A stretch of 64,000 nt of DNA, from NCBI RefSeq assembly GCF_007830125.1, contig NZ_VLLG01000003.1:300247-364246 (forward strand). Reading direction: 5' to 3'. Both the position numbers and the translations under genes were made by a program. The notes beneath the pieces were generated by a model. That model saw nothing but the letters and a program-made list of their open reading frames with translations, was not told the DNA's origin and did not search any database. The DNA is from Chitinophaga japonensis (GTDB taxonomy: Bacteria > Bacteroidota > Bacteroidia > Chitinophagales > Chitinophagaceae). Positions 1 through 9,593 of this stretch are shown piece by piece (position 1 is the first letter of the stretch; each line of letters begins with the position of its first letter).

Positions 1-232
1 CCTGCTTGGTGATATGCGCTTTTTTTGCAAGCTCATTATTGATAATGCCTTCCGGCGCAATATTGGCGATGAACACCATATCGCCCATTTTAAAATCAGC
101 ATAGCCGCGTTGCTGGAGCTGTTCCATCAACCGGGTGTCCATATCTTTTTTCATGAGGCTCACCATGCGTATCAGCATGCGCGGTCTTGCTGCCAGGCAA
201 TCCTGTAATTTTTTGTCCAGCGGACTCTCCAT
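1..232 (-). CDS. MarR-family regulator, N-terminal part (truncated by window edge)
   Basis: The visible 77 residues begin MESPLDKKLQDC and run off the window, so the C-terminal half is missing. The segment near the edge (NNELAKKAHITKQ) has the form of the winged-helix recognition region of MarR regulators, and the preceding part fits the N-terminal dimerisation helices. Members repress or activate nearby genes in response to small ligands. The gene is divergent from the AraC-type gene, with 48 bases between the two start codons, so the two may share a control region. The family call is an inference from a short fragment. Confidence 0.6.
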   Translation of the reverse strand, partial: MESPLDKKLQDCLAARPRMLIRMVSLMKKDMDTRLMEQLQQRGYADFKMGDMVFIANIAPEGIINNELAKKAHITKQ

Positions 233-280
233 AACGCAGTATTTTAGTGCCAAATATATATTTATTATCTTGTTATAGCC

Positions 281-1111
281 ATGGAAGTGATCGATAATAT
301 ACTGTATTATATACACCAGCATTTTGATGAAGACCTGTCATTGCAGGCCTTGTCGCAGCAGGCGCATTACTCTCCCTATCATTTTCACCGGCTCTTCAAA
401 CAGCATACCGGCGAAGCGCCCAGGCAATACCTGTTACGGCTGCGCCTGGAAAAAGCTACAAAAGAATTGCTTTTCTACCCCGGCAAAAGTATTTACGCTA
501 TTGCCATAGATTGCGGGTTCAGCTCGCAGTCTGTTTTTGCCCGGGCATTCAGGGCAAAGTACGGCATTACGGCGGAGCAGTACCGGCAACAGGCGCTGCA
601 GGCCATCCGGGAAAAGACGGATGCTTTTACGCCGGATGTGCAGCAATACCCCGTCACTACTACGCGCATGGAGCGTATCCACATGGCCTGCGAGATCACT
701 TACCTGGCGCAGGAAGCCGGTATCGTCGCCACGTTCAGGAAGTTGTACCAGTGGGCCCTGGTGCGGGAACTGATCTCCGGGCGCCCGGAATTTTACGGCG
801 TATACCTGGATACGCCGCATACCACCGCTCCCGAGCAGTGCCGCTACCTGGCGGGGATTCGCCTGGACCGCCCGTTTGCCGGCCGGGAAAGCTATGCGCT
901 GGGCGGTATGACCATTGCGCAGATCCCCGTGATGGGTGGTTTTGAAGTAGCTACAGCCTATGCTTTATATGTAAAACAGCGCTGGCTGCACGAAAACGGG
1001 TACGAGATGATACAGGGCGTTCCCGGTTTTGAGCGCTTTACCGATATGGATTTCAATAAACCCTACTCCCTCCATTACCGCACTATCTGCATAGGCATAC
1101 AGCCTGCATAG
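281..1111 (+). CDS. AraC-family regulator with C-terminal GyrI-like effector domain
   Basis: A 276-residue transcriptional regulator. Residues about 8-105 form the double helix-turn-helix of AraC/XylS proteins: the first helix pair lies around LSLQALSQQAHYSPYHFHR, the second around CGFSSQSVFARAFRAKYG. Residues about 120-276 match the GyrI-like (SOUL-type) small-molecule-binding fold, ending with the typical C-terminal strand (LHYRTICIGIQ). Such proteins (Rob/SoxS-like and BltR-like in layout) sense hydrophobic compounds through the GyrI domain. The ATG at 281 gives a natural N-terminus. It is divergent from a MarR gene and followed 97 bases later by an SDR gene, which is a possible target; no operator was identified. 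Confidence 0.88.
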   Translation: MEVIDNILYYIHQHFDEDLSLQALSQQAHYSPYHFHRLFKQHTGEAPRQYLLRLRLEKATKELLFYPGKSIYAIAIDCGFSSQSVFARAFRAKYGITAEQYRQQALQAIREKTDAFTPDVQQYPVTTTRMERIHMACEITYLAQEAGIVATFRKLYQWALVRELISGRPEFYGVYLDTPHTTAPEQCRYLAGIRLDRPFAGRESYALGGMTIAQIPVMGGFEVATAYALYVKQRWLHENGYEMIQGVPGFERFTDMDFNKPYSLHYRTICIGIQPA

Positions 1112-1208
1112 CAAGAAATGCAAAACGGTTCGCAAGAACCGGCAAAACCTTCCCGCTGGCCGCGGCTACTTTTGAGGTATCAATTGTATACTTCAAAAAT
1201 AATAACAG

Positions 1209-1910
1209 ATGAAAGTAGTTATTGCAGGCGGTACTTCCGGTATCGGACTGGCCACAGCAGCCATGCTGGCCAATGATGGCGCATCCGTGATCATTACCGG
1301 CCGGAGCCCCTGGAAACTGGAACAGGCGTTATCCGTATTACCCTCCACCGCAAAAGGAGAGACCGTAGATGCAGGAGATGCGGTAAAGATGAAAGATTTT
1401 ATGAAGTCCGCCGGGCAGATCGATCACCTGGTGCTGGCTGTGAGCGGCGCCAAAGGCGGCGGCCTATTCAAAGAGCTGGACCTGGCGCAATTGTGGGCCG
1501 GGTTTGAGGAAAAATTCTTTCCGCAATTGCAAACCCTGCAGGCAGCCCTGCCTTACCTCAGCAGGAATGGCAGTGTTACCTTCATTACCGCTGTTAGCGC
1601 CAGGGCCCAGGCGCCGGGTACATCAGGACTGGGCGCTGTTAACGGTGCGCTGGAGCTAATGGTGCCGGTGCTGGCCAAAGAATTGCAGCCTTTAAGGGTG
1701 AATGCTGTTTCGCCGGGTGTGATCGATACCCCCTGGTGGAACTTCCTGCCGGAGGATACACGCCAGGCCACTTTCCGGCAGTATGCCGATGCAAGCCCGG
1801 TGGCCCGCATAGGACAGCCGGAAGATATTGCGCAGGCCATTGCCCTGCTGGTACGGAACACTTTTATTACCGGGCAGGTAATAACGGTAGATGGCGGCTT
1901 AATGCTTTAG
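1209..1910 (+). CDS. Atypical short-chain dehydrogenase/reductase (SDR)
   Basis: A 233-residue Rossmann-fold protein with the SDR nucleotide-binding glycine motif GGTSGIG at residues 7-13 and the conserved C-terminal region ([12 protein letters not shown]; late VDGG). The usual active-site YxxxK is replaced: the aligned stretch reads LGAVNGAL, so Tyr becomes Leu and Lys becomes Asn, and the upstream catalytic Ser position is Ala or Thr. From memory, a group of atypical SDRs carries a similar GAxNxAL motif, so this is probably a family trait and not decay. The reaction is unknown; it may bind NAD(P) without classical SDR chemistry. Its 3' end overlaps the convergent uxuA by 12 bases. Confidence 0.85.
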   Translation: MKVVIAGGTSGIGLATAAMLANDGASVIITGRSPWKLEQALSVLPSTAKGETVDAGDAVKMKDFMKSAGQIDHLVLAVSGAKGGGLFKELDLAQLWAGFEEKFFPQLQTLQAALPYLSRNGSVTFITAVSARAQAPGTSGLGAVNGALELMVPVLAKELQPLRVNAVSPGVIDTPWWNFLPEDTRQATFRQYADASPVARIGQPEDIAQAIALLVRNTFITGQVITVDGGLML

Positions 1911-3071
1911 TGATCGCGCAATGCCCAGTTCCAATCCCCGCAGTTCAGCCAGCCCGCGAAGGCGCCCGATGGCGCTGTAACCGGGATTGGTTTTTTTATG
2001 CAGGTCGTCGAGCATCTGGTGGCCGTGGTCCGGGCGCATGGGAAGGGAAGTATTGCGCTTTTGCTGAACGGCCAGTATATTTTTTATGACGGCATACATA
2101 TCCACATTCCCTTCCAGGTGGTTGGCCTCGTAGAAGTTGCCCAGGCTGTCGCGCTGTGTGCTGCGCAGGTGAATGAAATGAATATGATCGCCGAGGCGCT
2201 CCACCATGCCGGGGAGGTCATTGTCCGGGCGTACGCCATAGGAGCCGGTGCAGAAGCACAGGCCGTTGGATGCATAGGGGGCGGCGGCCAGCAGCTCGCG
2301 GGCATCCTGCTCGGTGCTTACCACGCGGGGCAACCCCAGTATGGGAAAGGGAGGATCGTCCGGGTGAATGGCCAGCTTAATGCCCGCTTCTTCCGCCACA
2401 GGCGCTATCTGCTGCAGGAAATAGAACAGGTGCAGCTTCAGTTGCGTGGCGTCAATATGCTTATATTTATCCAATGCCTGCTGGAACTGCTGCAGGGTAA
2501 AGCTCTCCTCTGATCCGGGCAGGCCGGCAATGATATTGCGCTGCAGGGTATCCTTTTCCGCATCGGTCATGCTGTCAAACCGCTCTTTGGCGCGGGAGAT
2601 ATCCGTTTCATCGTAATCATTTTCCGCGCCGGGCCTTTGCAGCATGAACAGGTCAAAGGCAATAAAGGCGGCTTTCTCAAAACGCAGGGCTTTGGAGCCG
2701 TCCTCCACGGTAAAGGCCAGGTCGGTACGGGTCCAGTCCAGTACCGGCATAAAATTATATGTCACGGTATAGATACCGCAAGCCGCCAGGTTGCGCAGGC
2801 TTTGCTGGTAATTGCGTATATAGTCTTTAAAGCGTCCGCTTTGCGTTTTAATATCCTCATGCACCGGTACGCTTTCCACTACAGACCAGGTAAGTCCTGC
2901 CGCTGCTATTTCCGCTTTGCGTTGCAGGATGTCTTCCCTGGTCCATACGGCTCCATTGGGAAGGTGATGCAGCGCAGTTACAATACCGGTAGCACCTGCC
3001 TGTTTAATATCCTGCAGGCTAACGGGGTCGTTTGGGCCAAACCATCGCCATGTCTGTTCCATTCTCGGCAT
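1899..3071 (-). CDS. uxuA: Mannonate dehydratase
   Basis: Dehydrates D-mannonate to 2-keto-3-deoxy-D-gluconate in hexuronate (glucuronate) breakdown. The protein follows E. coli UxuA closely, starting [15 protein letters not shown] and including the metal and substrate motifs [22 protein letters not shown] and [12 protein letters not shown]. The open frame continues upstream to 3155, but the added residues are a hydrophobic AT-rich stretch foreign to the family. I place the start at the ATG at 3071 (MPRMEQTW; 390 residues against about 394 in E. coli); 3062 is an alternative. It lies downstream of the glycerate kinase gene on the same strand, behind an AT-rich inverted repeat. Confidence 0.95.
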   Translation of the reverse strand: MPRMEQTWRWFGPNDPVSLQDIKQAGATGIVTALHHLPNGAVWTREDILQRKAEIAAAGLTWSVVESVPVHEDIKTQSGRFKDYIRNYQQSLRNLAACGIYTVTYNFMPVLDWTRTDLAFTVEDGSKALRFEKAAFIAFDLFMLQRPGAENDYDETDISRAKERFDSMTDAEKDTLQRNIIAGLPGSEESFTLQQFQQALDKYKHIDATQLKLHLFYFLQQIAPVAEEAGIKLAIHPDDPPFPILGLPRVVSTEQDARELLAAAPYASNGLCFCTGSYGVRPDNDLPGMVERLGDHIHFIHLRSTQRDSLGNFYEANHLEGNVDMYAVIKNILAVQQKRNTSLPMRPDHGHQMLDDLHKKTNPGYSAIGRLRGLAELRGLELGIARSLKH

Positions 3072-3115
3072 CATGTTATATAGGTTTTGTACAAGCCCCA
3101 AAAATAGAGCAATAA

Positions 3116-3216
3116 TTAATAATGAAGAATTAATAATTAACAATATACGCAACACTTTTGCTGCAATGAAGCACCCGTGTAACGGGTATTATTAATTCTT
3201 AATTCTTCATTATTAA
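3116..3216. repeat. AT-rich 18-bp perfect inverted repeat
   Basis: TTAATAATGAAGAATTAA at 3116-3133 recurs as its exact reverse complement at 3199-3216. The right arm overlaps the stop codon of the glycerate kinase gene (3213-3215) and the left arm lies in the uxuA leader. It could act as a hairpin between two co-directional genes (partial terminator or mRNA stabiliser), or be a remnant of a dispersed mini-repeat. Similar elements occur near 26.9, 28.3 and 53.3 kb. Confidence 0.75.
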
Positions 3217-4517
3217 CTGATCAGCGCCAGCATGATATCCATTACGTTGGTCTGTGTAGGGCCGGTCTTTATCAATCCGCCGGCAGTGGCAAAGAAGTGG
3301 TAGGCGTCATTGTTCTCCAGGTAGGCTACGGGGTCCAGGCCCAGGTCTGCGGCCTGTTGCATAATGCCGGCATCCACTACGGCGCCGGCCGCATCAGTAG
3401 GGCCGTCTGTACCATCGGTGCCTGCGCTGAGAATTGTGATGTGAGGATAGGGCTGTATGGTAATGCCCGCCGCCAGCGCCAGTTGCTGGTTGCGGCCGCC
3501 CAACCCCTGGCCGGTAACGGTTACGGTGCTTTCCCCGCCCATCAGCAGGCAGGCCGGGCGTGGACCGGCCCAGCGAATGGCCTGCTGCGCCAGCGCCTGG
3601 GCCAGCGTGTGTGCATTACCGGTAACCGTGCTGCTGAGCAGCGTGGTATGGTAGCCCTGCGTTTCTGCATAGCGGGCCGCCGCTTCCAGGGCGATGCTGT
3701 TGGTGCCTACCAGGCAGTTGAACGTATGATGAAAGCTGGTATGCCCGGGTTTGGGCGTGTCAGGAACCAGGTTTTGCAGCCCTTTTTGCAGGTGCTGCTG
3801 TATGGAAGCGGGCACCTGTTGCGTAAGATGGTATTTTTCCAGTACGGCCATTGTATCCGCAAAAGTGGAGCGGTCCGGCACGGTAGGCCCGGAACCGATC
3901 ACATCCAGGTCGTCGCCTACCACATCGCTTAATATCAGGGAGCATAACGGGGCCGGGTATACGCGTGCAGCCAGTTGCCCGCCTTTTACCGCGGAGATGT
4001 GCTTGCGCACGGTATTCATTTCATGAATGCCCGCCCCGCTTTTCAGCAGCAGGTCAAACAGGGCCTGTACATCCGCCAGGGAGGAGCCGGGCGGATAGTC
4101 GGCCAGCAGTGCCGATGCGCCGCCGGATAGCAGGAAGATCACCAGGTCCTTTGCCGTCACGCTTTCCAGCAGTTGCAGCATTTGCCGGGTAGCCTCCACG
4201 CCGTTGTGGTCCGGTACCGGGTGCCCGGCTTCCGCTACACGGATATGCTGTAACGGTAACGCATGTTCGTATTTAGTGATGATCAGTCCCTGCAGGGCCC
4301 AGGGGATGCCCCTGGCTTCCAGGGCCTGTGCCATGGCGGCGGATGCTTTACCGGCGCCGGTCACAAAAACACGGCTGTCCGGCTGCAGGCGGAAAAAACG
4401 GCCCGCTATCAGCAAACCGTCAGGCTGTACCTGTACCTGTTTGGGAATTAAATGCTGCGGCTGTACGGCGGCTACGGCTGATCGGAAAATGGCATCGGCG
4501 ACGGCTGCATGGCTCAT
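3213..4517 (-). CDS. Glycerate 2-kinase (DUF4147/MOFRL family)
   Basis: A 434-residue protein of the GckA/TtuD type. An N-terminal DUF4147 domain (about residues 5-240, with GAGKASAAMAQALE and the glycine-rich LLSGGASALL) is followed by a C-terminal MOFRL domain (about 310-425, with GGESTVTVTGQGLGGRNQQLALAA). The family phosphorylates D-glycerate to 2-phosphoglycerate; older annotations call it hydroxypyruvate reductase. The ATG overlaps the stop of the upstream Spy-like gene in an ATGA arrangement, which suggests translational coupling. The neighbour uxuA also works on sugar acids, consistent with a sugar-acid role for the group, though the link is inferred. Confidence 0.9.
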   Translation of the reverse strand: MSHAAVADAIFRSAVAAVQPQHLIPKQVQVQPDGLLIAGRFFRLQPDSRVFVTGAGKASAAMAQALEARGIPWALQGLIITKYEHALPLQHIRVAEAGHPVPDHNGVEATRQMLQLLESVTAKDLVIFLLSGGASALLADYPPGSSLADVQALFDLLLKSGAGIHEMNTVRKHISAVKGGQLAARVYPAPLCSLILSDVVGDDLDVIGSGPTVPDRSTFADTMAVLEKYHLTQQVPASIQQHLQKGLQNLVPDTPKPGHTSFHHTFNCLVGTNSIALEAAARYAETQGYHTTLLSSTVTGNAHTLAQALAQQAIRWAGPRPACLLMGGESTVTVTGQGLGGRNQQLALAAGITIQPYPHITILSAGTDGTDGPTDAAGAVVDAGIMQQAADLGLDPVAYLENNDAYHFFATAGGLIKTGPTQTNVMDIMLALIS

Positions 4518-4954
4518 GGCGTTTGTTTTGCCATTTTCCTTTCTTTTTTCTTGTCCAGTTTAGCCTCCAGGTGCTCGCGTTTTTTCATTTCCCAGTCATT
4601 CCATTTTTTGTACTGCGTGGGAGATAATACGGTCTTGAAGCGCTGGCAACGTTCTTCGTTCAGCGCTTTCAGTTGCTGCATGCGGTCTTTGGAGGGCAGG
4701 TTCTTATCGGCCTTGATAGCGTCGCGGCGGCGGATAATATCTTCATTGATGGCGTAGATCTGTTCATCCTGATCGTGGGTCAGGTTGAGTTCGCGGTACA
4801 GCTTATCGCTCATTTTGTCCGCTCTTCCTTCTGCGCTCCACCGGGCTTTTTTATGGGCGCTGGTATCTTTGGCCTGTGCAACGCCTTGTAACTGAAAGGC
4901 AAACAACAGGCAGCACAGTAAAGCGCCGGTAAGCATCATCATATGTTTATTCAT
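4514..4954 (-). CDS. Secreted Spy/CpxP-like helical protein
   Basis: A 146-residue protein with an N-terminal signal peptide (hydrophobic stretch about residues 7-24, cleavage near VAQA-KD) and a charged all-helical body. Two segments resemble the LTxxQ repeats of periplasmic Spy/CpxP-type proteins: REFNL-like RELNLTHDQDEQIYAIN, and TVLSPTQYKKWNDW. The C-terminus is very lysine-rich. Family members bind unfolded periplasmic proteins or sense envelope stress or metals, but the role here is not shown. It is the first gene of a minus-strand group, coupled by ATGA overlap to the glycerate kinase gene. Confidence 0.65.
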   Translation of the reverse strand: MNKHMMMLTGALLCCLLFAFQLQGVAQAKDTSAHKKARWSAEGRADKMSDKLYRELNLTHDQDEQIYAINEDIIRRRDAIKADKNLPSKDRMQQLKALNEERCQRFKTVLSPTQYKKWNDWEMKKREHLEAKLDKKKERKMAKQTP

Positions 4955-5202
4955 ATAACAGGAATTGTGTCTTATAATCGAAAATTCGCCTGCGTCTAAG
5001 GTACAGAAACTAACCGTTCATAAAAAATATAACAAAATTTTTGTGGCTGTATTAAATTTAAGCCTTCACAACCTGTAGCTATATCTAAACCGGGATCTAA
5101 ATCGCAAAAAATAAAAATGACCGTATGGACCAACCCTCGTTTCATGTATCCGGCGCCGGTGCGCTATATCGCCGGGCGCCGGTGCCAACCAGGATACGCA
5201 GC

Positions 5203-8200
5203 ATGCGTATTAAACTGATCTGCCTCCTGTTGGGCGGGCTGCTAGCCGGCAGCTATGCCAGGGCGCAGGTAACTTTTCCTGTAAACGGCGTGGCCGATCC
5301 CCGTGAAGGGTGCTACGCTTTTACCCATGCCACCATCATAAAGGAAGCCGGCAGCGTTCTGCAGGATGCCACCCTGGTGATCCGCGACGGCCGCATTGTG
5401 AGCGCCGGCACCGGTGCCGCCATTCCGCAGGATGCAGTGGTGATCGATTGCCGGGGGAAGTACATTTATCCCTCCTTTGTGGACATTTACAGTGATTATG
5501 GTACGGAGCTCGTTAAGAAGAGCGGCCGGGGCTACCGGTCCCCGCCGCAGTTCCTGTCCAACACCAAAGGCGCTTTTGGCTGGAACCAGGCCATTAAAAG
5601 CGAAGTGCAGGCCGCAGACATTTTCAAGACAGATGAAAAGAAGGCCAAAACACTGCGCCAGGCTGGCTTTGGTACGGTGCTCACCCACCAGCAGGATGGG
5701 ATAGCCCGCGGTACCGGCGCACTGGTTACGCTGGCAGACGACCGTGAGAACAAGGTGATGGTGCAGGAGCAGGCCGCCGCCTTGTATTCTTTCGACAAAG
5801 GCAGCTCCACCCAGAACTACCCGGGCTCGCTGATGGGCGCCATTGCCCTGCTGCGGCAAACTTACCTGGATGCGCAATGGTACAAGGGGCGCCCGGCCAA
5901 AGAAGGCATTAACCTGAGCCTGCAGTCCTGGAACGACCAGCAATCCCTGCCCCAGCTATTTGAAGCGGAAGATAAATGGGACGTGCTGCGGGCCGATAAG
6001 ATAGGCGACGAGTTTGGCGTGCAGTATATCATTAAGGCGCATGGCAATGAATACCAGCGCATGCCGGAAATGGCGGCTACCAAAGCGTCCTTCATCCTGC
6101 CGCTGGACTTTCCGCAGGCTGTGGACGTGGAAGACCCGAATGACGCGCGCTTTGTGGCGCTCAGCGATCTGAAGGAGTGGGAGCTGGCCCCTACGGAACC
6201 GGCAGCCTTTGAAAAAGCAGGCATTCCTTTCTGCCTGACCGCAGCCGGTATGAAGGATGTAAAGCAGTTCCTGGGCAATGTGCGTAAGGCTATTGACTAC
6301 GGCCTGAGCGAACAAAAGGCCTTGGATGCGCTCACCAAAGCGCCCGCTGCTTTTATCAAAGCATCGGATAAAGTGGGAACCCTGGATGCCGGCAAGCTGG
6401 CCAACTTTCTCATTACTTCCGGGCCGTTGTTCGAGGACAGCACCATCCTGTTCCAGAACTGGGTGCAGGGCCAGCGGTATACCATCAACGAAGAAGGCTG
6501 GACAGACATCCGGGGCACCTATACCCTGACGCTCACTCCCGGCGCCACCTATACTTTGCTGGTGCAGGGTAAGCCTGCCGCACCTTCGCTGTCGCTGGTG
6601 CAGCAAAAGGATACGCTGAAGGGCAGCATTGCGCTGGACGACAAGCTGGTAAGACTGGCTTTCCCGCCGGCCAGGGGCAGCGCCCGTACCCTGCGTCTCA
6701 GCGGTGTACTATCCGGCAATGCCTGGAGCGGCAACGGGCTGGATACCAGTGGGCAGCCGGTGAAATGGAACGCCGTTTTTGCCAAAGCCTATACGCCTAA
6801 ACCGGATACCGCCAAAAAGAAGACAAGCCCGGAGCTGGGGAAAGTGTACTATCCTTTTAATGGTTACGGCTGGGAAAGCCTGCCGAAGCAGCAGGATATC
6901 CTGGTCAGGAACGCCACCGTATGGACGAATGAACAGGAAGGTAAGCTGGAAAATACCGATGTGCTGATCCGCAACGGGAAGATAGCGCAGGTAGGCAAAA
7001 ATCTGCCTGCCGGCAGCGCCCGGGTGATAGATGGCACAGGCAAGCATCTTACACCGGGTATTATTGACGAGCATTCCCATATTGCCATTACCCGTGGGGT
7101 GAATGAAGGTACGCAGTCCGTTACCTCGGAAGTGCGCATTGCCGATGTGCTGAACCCCGATGATGTGAATATATACCGGCAACTGAGCGGGGGCGTTACC
7201 TCCAGCCACCTGCTGCATGGCTCCGCCAATACCATTGGCGGGCAAACGCAACTGATAAAGCTGCGCTGGGGCGCCGATGCGGAAGCGCTGAAGTTTGCCG
7301 GCTGGGACCCCTTCATCAAGTTTGCGCTGGGCGAGAACGTAAAGCAGTCCAACTGGGGCGAAAGCCAGCGATCCCGTTTTCCGCAGACAAGGATGGGCGT
7401 AGAGCAGGTGCTGACAGACGCGTTTACCCGTGCCCGTGACTATGAGAAAAAGGGCGCCGGCAAACGTCGCGACCTGGAGCTGGACGCACTGGTGGAAATA
7501 CTCAACCACAAGCGCTTCATTACCTGTCACTCCTATGTGCAAAGCGAAATAAACATGTTGCTGCATGTGGCGGATACTTTCGGTTTTACCGTGAACACGT
7601 TCACCCACATACTGGAAGGGTACAAAGTGGCGGATAAAATGAAAAAGCACGGGGCGGGCGCTTCCACCTTCTCCGATTGGTGGGCGTACAAAATGGAAGT
7701 ACAGGACGCCATTCCCTACAACGCTTCCATTATGCAGCGTGTGGGCCTTACCGTAGCCATTAACTCCGACGATGCGGAAATGGCCCGCCGCCTGAACCAG
7801 GAGGCGGCCAAAAGCGTGAAGTATGGTGATATGGCCGAGGAGGACGCGCTGAAAATGGTGACCCTGAACCCGGCGAAGCTGCTGCATGTAGCCGACCGCG
7901 TAGGCAGTATCAAGCCGGGCAAGGATGCGGACGTAGTGCTGTGGTCTGACCACCCGCTGAGCATATACGCCAAAGCAGAGAAGACCATCGTGGACGGGAT
8001 CGTATACTTTGACCGGGAGCATGACCAGGAGCTGCGCCAGCGCATAGCTGCCGAGCGTAACCGCCTGATACAGAAAATGCTGGGCGAAAAGAAAAAAGGC
8101 GCCCCGGTGAAGAAGGCGACGCCTACCCGCGAGATACTCTGGAACTGCGAGGATATGCAAAGCGGGCACCAGCGCACCCTGATAAATGACAGCGATGAAC

Positions 8201-8205
8201 TTTAA
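5203..8205 (+). CDS. Secreted double amidohydrolase-family protein
   Basis: About 1000 residues from the ATG at 5203. The frame is open from 5125, but the signal peptide starts at MRIKLICLLLGG, with cleavage near YARA-QV. Two amidohydrolase-like units lie in tandem. The first (about 25-430) has the small beta-sandwich and the late KVGTLDAGKLANF motif, but reads YSDYG where the HxH metal motif should be. The second (about 600-950) keeps the metal ligands: HSH at 624-626, His 776, His 802 and Asp 856, then the C-terminal GSIKPGKDADVVL. The second half is therefore the likely hydrolase (imidazolonepropionase/adenine-deaminase-like fold, substrate unknown). It overlaps the start of the next amidohydrolase gene. 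Confidence 0.85.
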   Translation: MRIKLICLLLGGLLAGSYARAQVTFPVNGVADPREGCYAFTHATIIKEAGSVLQDATLVIRDGRIVSAGTGAAIPQDAVVIDCRGKYIYPSFVDIYSDYGTELVKKSGRGYRSPPQFLSNTKGAFGWNQAIKSEVQAADIFKTDEKKAKTLRQAGFGTVLTHQQDGIARGTGALVTLADDRENKVMVQEQAAALYSFDKGSSTQNYPGSLMGAIALLRQTYLDAQWYKGRPAKEGINLSLQSWNDQQSLPQLFEAEDKWDVLRADKIGDEFGVQYIIKAHGNEYQRMPEMAATKASFILPLDFPQAVDVEDPNDARFVALSDLKEWELAPTEPAAFEKAGIPFCLTAAGMKDVKQFLGNVRKAIDYGLSEQKALDALTKAPAAFIKASDKVGTLDAGKLANFLITSGPLFEDSTILFQNWVQGQRYTINEEGWTDIRGTYTLTLTPGATYTLLVQGKPAAPSLSLVQQKDTLKGSIALDDKLVRLAFPPARGSARTLRLSGVLSGNAWSGNGLDTSGQPVKWNAVFAKAYTPKPDTAKKKTSPELGKVYYPFNGYGWESLPKQQDILVRNATVWTNEQEGKLENTDVLIRNGKIAQVGKNLPAGSARVIDGTGKHLTPGIIDEHSHIAITRGVNEGTQSVTSEVRIADVLNPDDVNIYRQLSGGVTSSHLLHGSANTIGGQTQLIKLRWGADAEALKFAGWDPFIKFALGENVKQSNWGESQRSRFPQTRMGVEQVLTDAFTRARDYEKKGAGKRRDLELDALVEILNHKRFITCHSYVQSEINMLLHVADTFGFTVNTFTHILEGYKVADKMKKHGAGASTFSDWWAYKMEVQDAIPYNASIMQRVGLTVAINSDDAEMARRLNQEAAKSVKYGDMAEEDALKMVTLNPAKLLHVADRVGSIKPGKDADVVLWSDHPLSIYAKAEKTIVDGIVYFDREHDQELRQRIAAERNRLIQKMLGEKKKGAPVKKATPTREILWNCEDMQSGHQRTLINDSDEL

Positions 8206-9520
8206 AAAAACAATTATGATCAGCAAGAACTTACTATATATCGCCTGCCTGGCCGGATTAGGCGGAGGCCGGGCTGCTGCCCAGGCTACGGTGTATCCTG
8301 CGCCGCCACAGCAAAAGCCGGTAGTGCTCACCAATGCTGTGATCCATGTGGGCAACGGGCAGGTTATTGACCATGGCAGCATTGCATTTGCCGCCGGGAA
8401 AATTACCGCTGTAGGCGCCGGTGTACAGGGCGAGGCTGGCGCACAGGTGATAGACCTGAAAGGACAGCATGTGTACCCCGGCATTATTGCGCCGGCTACA
8501 GAGCTGGGGCTTACGGAAGTGGCGGCGGTGCGCGCCACCAACGACTACGAGGAAACCGGGGAACTGAACCCCTCCGTACGCGCAATAGTAGCTTACAACA
8601 CGGATTCCAAAGTGATCAATACCCTGCGCTCCAACGGTATCCTGCTGGCGCAGACCGCCCCGGAAGGCGGCCTGCTGTCCGGCACCTCTTCCGTGGTGCA
8701 GTTGGACGCCTGGAACTGGGAGGATGCGGCCTACAAAGCAGACGGCGGGCAACATTTCTTTATGCCGAAACTGCTGCCGTCCTCCGATCCCTTCAGGGCC
8801 GCACAGCAAACACCTGCCAACGACCGGGTAAAGGAAGGGCTGAAGAAGATAGAACAAGTGCGTACCTTTTTCCGTGAAGCCCAGGCATACATCAGCGAAA
8901 AGAAGCATACCGAGACCAACCTGAAATTTGAGGCCCTGAGGCCTTTGTTTGCCAGGGAACAGAAGCTGTTCGTACATTGCAACTTGGTAAAGGAAATGCT
9001 GCTGGCCATAGATTTTGCCAAAGAGTTCGGGTTTGAAGTAGTGATCGTGGGCGGCGCGGATTCCTGGATGATAGCGGACCTGCTGAAGCAGCACCATATA
9101 GCCGTGATACTGGCGCAGCCGCATAACCTGCCGGTGATGCAGGATGATGATGTGGACCAGCCCTATAAAACGGCCGCCCAATTGCAGAAAGCCGGCGTAT
9201 TGTTCTGCCTGAGCAATGAAGGCTTCTGGCAGCAGCGCAACCTGATGTTTGAAGCTGGTACGGCCAGCGCCTATGGTTTAAGTAAAGAGGAAGCCCTGAG
9301 CGCCATTACCCTGAACACGGCTAAAATATTGGGCGTCGATCAGCGCACCGGCTCCCTGGAACCGGGTAAGGACGCCAATATTGCCGTAAGCGCCGGTGAT
9401 ATACTGGATATGAAATCCAGCAAGGTGACCCATGCATTTATACAGGGCCGCGAGGTGAACCTGGACGACAAGCACAAGCAGTTGTATGAAAGGTATAAGT
9501 ATAAGTATGGATTGAAGTAA
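8195..9520 (+). CDS. Secreted amidohydrolase-like protein lacking the HxH metal motif
   Basis: About 441 residues, overlapping the end of the upstream double amidohydrolase gene. ATGs at 8186, 8195 and 8216 all precede a signal peptide (hydrophobic NLLYIACLAGLGG, cleavage near AAAQ); I chose 8195. It has the amidohydrolase scaffold (early NAVIHVGNGQVIDHGSIAF, late GSLEPGKDANIAV), but the position of HxH reads PGIIAPATELGL, with no histidine. Later parts retain one His (FVHCNLVKE) and a weak third-metal region (CLSNEGFWQ). It may be a non-catalytic partner of the upstream enzyme. Pairs of this kind are common in Bacteroidota; substrate unknown. Confidence 0.82.
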   Translation: MNFKKTIMISKNLLYIACLAGLGGGRAAAQATVYPAPPQQKPVVLTNAVIHVGNGQVIDHGSIAFAAGKITAVGAGVQGEAGAQVIDLKGQHVYPGIIAPATELGLTEVAAVRATNDYEETGELNPSVRAIVAYNTDSKVINTLRSNGILLAQTAPEGGLLSGTSSVVQLDAWNWEDAAYKADGGQHFFMPKLLPSSDPFRAAQQTPANDRVKEGLKKIEQVRTFFREAQAYISEKKHTETNLKFEALRPLFAREQKLFVHCNLVKEMLLAIDFAKEFGFEVVIVGGADSWMIADLLKQHHIAVILAQPHNLPVMQDDDVDQPYKTAAQLQKAGVLFCLSNEGFWQQRNLMFEAGTASAYGLSKEEALSAITLNTAKILGVDQRTGSLEPGKDANIAVSAGDILDMKSSKVTHAFIQGREVNLDDKHKQLYERYKYKYGLK

Positions 9521-9567
9521 AAAATAAACAGTGCTGCCTTTTTTTGAAAGACAGCACTGTTATTTTT
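9521..9567. terminator. Bidirectional terminator hairpin between amidohydrolase and tyrS
   Basis: AACAGTGCTG (9527-9536) pairs with CAGCACTGTT (9552-9561). An inner stem continues through CCTTT/AAAG with one C-A mismatch. The stem extends outward through an A-run on the left and a T-run on the right, so it can terminate transcription in both directions. Its core is shared with the hairpin near 26.95 kb. Confidence 0.8.
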
Positions 9568-9593
9568 CTTTTTTACTTTTTATTTTTTCTTTA

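Noticed and set aside
3116..3216. Insertion sequence or transposon ends
   Set aside because: The inverted arms enclose only about 65 bases, and no transposase or target duplication is visible.
6709..8541. A 610-codon open frame on the minus strand opposite the amidohydrolase genes
   Set aside because: It lies antisense to well-conserved coding sequence and has no recognisable domain; the long frame follows from codon bias of the true genes.
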